From the NCBI GenBank assembly GCA_963662175.1, contig OY759222.1:12286222-12350221 (forward strand): DNA of 64,000 nt, in the 5' to 3' direction. Source of the DNA: Aradus depressus. Taxonomy: Eukaryota > Arthropoda > Insecta > Hemiptera > Aradidae. The position numbers and the translations under genes are program-made. This document shows, piece after piece, positions 61,891-64,000 of the stretch (positions within the stretch are counted from its first letter, which is position 1; each line of letters opens with the position of its first letter). The notes under the pieces were generated by a model. It saw only the letters and a list, made by a program, of their open reading frames with translations, was not told where the DNA came from and made no database searches.

Positions 61891-61892
61891 CT

Positions 61893-62481
61893 TTAAAAAA
61901 ATTAAATATTATATTAAATAAAATAATAACACCAAAATTATAGATACATTTACACGAATAAAAGACATGTTTCATTATTTTTTTAAATTTAATTATATAA
62001 ATTTAAAATTAAGGAAAAATGTATTATTCGTCAATTAATTTATTTATATATAATGACTTTCTAATTTACAATTCGAAATATTACTATTAATTTAATAATT
62101 GATGAAAATTAAATTAAAGTTTTGACAATAAATGATCGGAAGTTTAGCTATCATTATTATTAAACAGATGTAAATGAAGAAATAGACAATGTACATTGCA
62201 CAATGAAAGATATATATTTTGTAACTAAGATAAAACAATAGGGAAATAAGATAAACAGTTTAACGAACTTTATTTCGCAACTAAATGCGAGAATAAATAA
62301 ACATAAGATAAAAATAACTGAAGGCAAACAATAAAAATAACCCAGAATCATTGCAGAAGAATTTCAGGGACAAGTATGCATACATTACACTAAATATATT
62401 TTAATTTGGGGCTTCGCCCTTGCACTTGTACCCTGACTGACGCTGTTTTAGGCGCCTCCAGCATCGCGTGAGTGAAAATGT
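61893..62481. other. Intron sequence, nothing recognised
   Basis: AT-rich. No upstream CoA-transferase exon could be found here. Confidence 0.45.
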
Positions 62482-62600
62482 AAAAAAAAGTCCGGTGAAT
62501 CACCGGCAATGTACTTCCTCAGAACGAATTAATCTATTAACTTTTCGCTCCCCCATCAAATCCAGTCGAACGTTTGTGCATTTATGGGGGAGGATCTTAC
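62482..62600 (-). repeat. Family B right-end fragment
   Basis: AGTCCGGTGAATCACCGGCA, ATGTACTTCCTCAGAACGAA, then CTTTTCGCTCCCCCATCAAA on the minus strand. The terminal hairpin is perfectly preserved. Confidence 0.87.
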
Positions 62601-62714
62601 GTATCGCAAAAAAAATATATTTTTTATTATTTCACTCGTCTATTAGTAAAAAAAAAAAATGTTATGTTACCGGGGGGTCAGAAGACTGTGGCGGGAATTG
62701 GGGTCCAAAGTAAA

Positions 62715-62820
62715 GCAAAACTTCGATATAACGCTCTTTTAATCATCCCCCTACCCTATCGTATAATTTTCTGTGTATTTTTTCCTTGATATAACGCTTC
62801 TATTTTATTTCTGTAAACAA
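62715..62820. mobile_element. pogo-like terminal motif fragment
   Basis: AAAACTTCGATATAACGCTC and TTCCTTGATATAACGCTTCT repeat the pogo-type subterminal motif. Confidence 0.45.
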
Positions 62821-62877
62821 ATCTCTGTTTTCTTAGTATTCAGACCATTCTAATAATGATTTTTTTTTATAAACATA

Positions 62878-63128
62878 GTTATTATGATTTCCGAGCTTAC
62901 TATCAGAGCGCTCTTTCGTCACTCTGGTGAACATGAGCCCGACTCTACGTCTCTCCTGACATCGTTCAGGGTCGGGGTCAGTGCTTAACGTCCCATCCGA
63001 AGGACAGCGTACTCTAGTTCATTTTACCTCCCAGATAATATAAACAAAGGACCACGGCCGGGTTTCGAACCCACGATCTTCAGCTCAGTAAGCAAGCACG
63101 CATACCATTGTGAGCTACCAGCCCCCTC
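62878..63128 (-). mobile_element. SINE1 copy with a central deletion
   Basis: TACTATCAGAGCGCTCTTTC, CGTCCCATCCGAAGGACAGC, then GGGTTTCGAACCCACGATCT and CATACCATTGTGAGCTACCA on the minus strand. Confidence 0.9.
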
Positions 63129-63249
63129 TTTAAAAACATATATGTTGTTTTTAAATAATTATTTTGGGAATTTAAGAGAAATACAACTAAATTAATATAT
63201 ACATTTTGAAAAAATAATAAAGAAGACATACATACCTATATTCTAAGTT

Positions 63250-63965
63250 AACTATATCTCGGACTAGAATCTAGGAGATAGTCTGTCGGATAATACCATC
63301 GAGATATGGAACACACAGTTATCAAATATACGGAATAGTTTAAAAGAGCATTATCGCAATCAGTTCAGGGAGGAAATTAAAAACTCAGACCGGTACTTGC
63401 TAGGTAGGGAACTGGAGTTCCAAGATTCAGTTAATAGTTACTTACAGAGTGACCTACCATTGTCAAGTATTAGATTAATAATTAAACTTAGAGGTGAACT
63501 GGTGCATCTAAGTTATACACCTATCAATCAATATACCTCCGAAGATATGGACTTTGTATGCCCAATGTGTTACAGACCCTGTAAAGAAGTTCTATATAAC
63601 TTCCTCATTACCTGCACCAAATATGATGATTTAAAAAATAAAATATTTAAAAACAACATAGATACTTCATTTATGTCGGAATTATTAAATGGTAAAGATT
63701 GGCAACTACTGGTAAATTTCAGAAACTGTGAATTAAATAAATAAATAGGAACAAAGATATATTTATTATTTTATTTTTATTTGTATTTTAGAAAGAAAAA
63801 TTTGTTGTTAATAAGTTTATAAGAAATAAGATTTTAAGTTTATGAGATAATATTATTTATGTAAATCTAGACTCCTCAAGACGGCTGAGGCCATTGAGTT
63901 TGTCTTCATAAAAGGTCGCATTATTTTAGTTTTGTATGTAATTTTCTATTATAAATAAATAAAAC
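63250..63965 (+). pseudogene. LINE 3' end, same family as 4.0-4.6 kb
   Basis: The frame 63397-63744, extended upstream (TIWNTQLSNIRNSLKEHYRN), reads LPLSSIRLIIKLRGELVHLS, then FVCPMCYRPCKEVLYNFLIT, then CTKYDDLKNKIF. The CxxC...C knuckle after a K-x-RGEL block is the C-terminal signature also seen at 4.16-4.42 kb. It ends in an AATAAATAAAAC tail. The part up to the window edge is AT-rich flank. Confidence 0.78.
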
Positions 63966-64000
63966 AAACTTATTTTTTGAAATATTTTCTATTCCACTAA

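Noticed and set aside
62800..64000. Upstream CoA-transferase exons
   Set aside because: I looked for minus-strand segments matching the N-terminal part of the family and found only SINE1 and LINE sequence.

Overview
This window is a piece of an AT-rich animal nuclear genome. It has no bacterial features: no operons, no Shine-Dalgarno-led reading frames, and no rRNA or functional tRNA gene. One protein-coding gene is clearly recognisable. It lies on the minus strand and is cut into exons by canonical GT-AG introns. Almost everything else is transposable elements, often nested in one another. The retroelement mix (R1-like and Jockey-like LINE ends, mariner, pogo, hAT, tRNA-derived SINEs) and short CCTAA-type SINE tails fit an invertebrate, most likely an arthropod. 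I cannot name the species from sequence alone.

The gene occupies about 51.0-61.9 kb. Six coding exons give the C-terminal 316 residues of an acetyl-CoA hydrolase / 4-hydroxybutyrate CoA-transferase family protein. Its 5' exons lie beyond the right edge. Its introns carry SINEs, an endonuclease-like transposon remnant, RTE-like debris and Family B repeats. A second, weak 3'-terminal exon candidate lies at about 47.66-47.71 kb (minus), next to about 1.6 kb with no recognised repeat.

Two repeat families dominate. SINE1 is about 340 bp, with a tRNA-like head carrying A and B boxes, a conserved central domain, and a tail in AACCTAACC or AATAACTAACT. It has about 30 copies or fragments on both strands, several with clean target-site duplications. 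Family B is about 600 bp, begins near a palindrome around TATACGAAGTATA and ends near a CGGTGATTCACCG hairpin. It is built of three or four degenerate internal repeats and has more than 25 copies or fragments. Two expansions trace back to Family B: a 2.2-kb array with long C-tracts at 9.69-11.85 kb, and a triplicated 126-bp unit at 31.1-31.5 kb.

Region by region: 0-7.4 kb has Family B, a hAT insertion, nested SINEs, a LINE 3' end and a mariner fragment. 7.9-8.7 kb is a head-to-head SINE hairpin. 9.7-11.9 kb is the C-tract array. 12.9-25.5 kb is SINEs, Family B and two Jockey-like LINE fragments. 26.5-27 kb is a foldback carrying hammerhead-like motifs. 27.6-28.3 and 35.6-36.6 kb hold one tandem-bearing element family in opposite orientations. 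29.1-30.2 kb is a 156-bp tandem repeat, open on both strands, next to an LTR-like block. 38-39.2 kb is a pogo-type transposon with terminal inverted repeats and TA duplications. 39.3-39.7 kb is a MITE. 42.8-45.7 kb has two R1-like LINEs, one inside Family B and one inside a hAT element. 48.0-48.35 kb is a second foldback. 51-64 kb is the CoA-transferase gene followed by a LINE 3' end.

No integrated novel system is evident. The most interesting leads are the recurring hammerhead-ribozyme-like cores, the growth of satellites from an interspersed repeat, and the densely nested insertion history.
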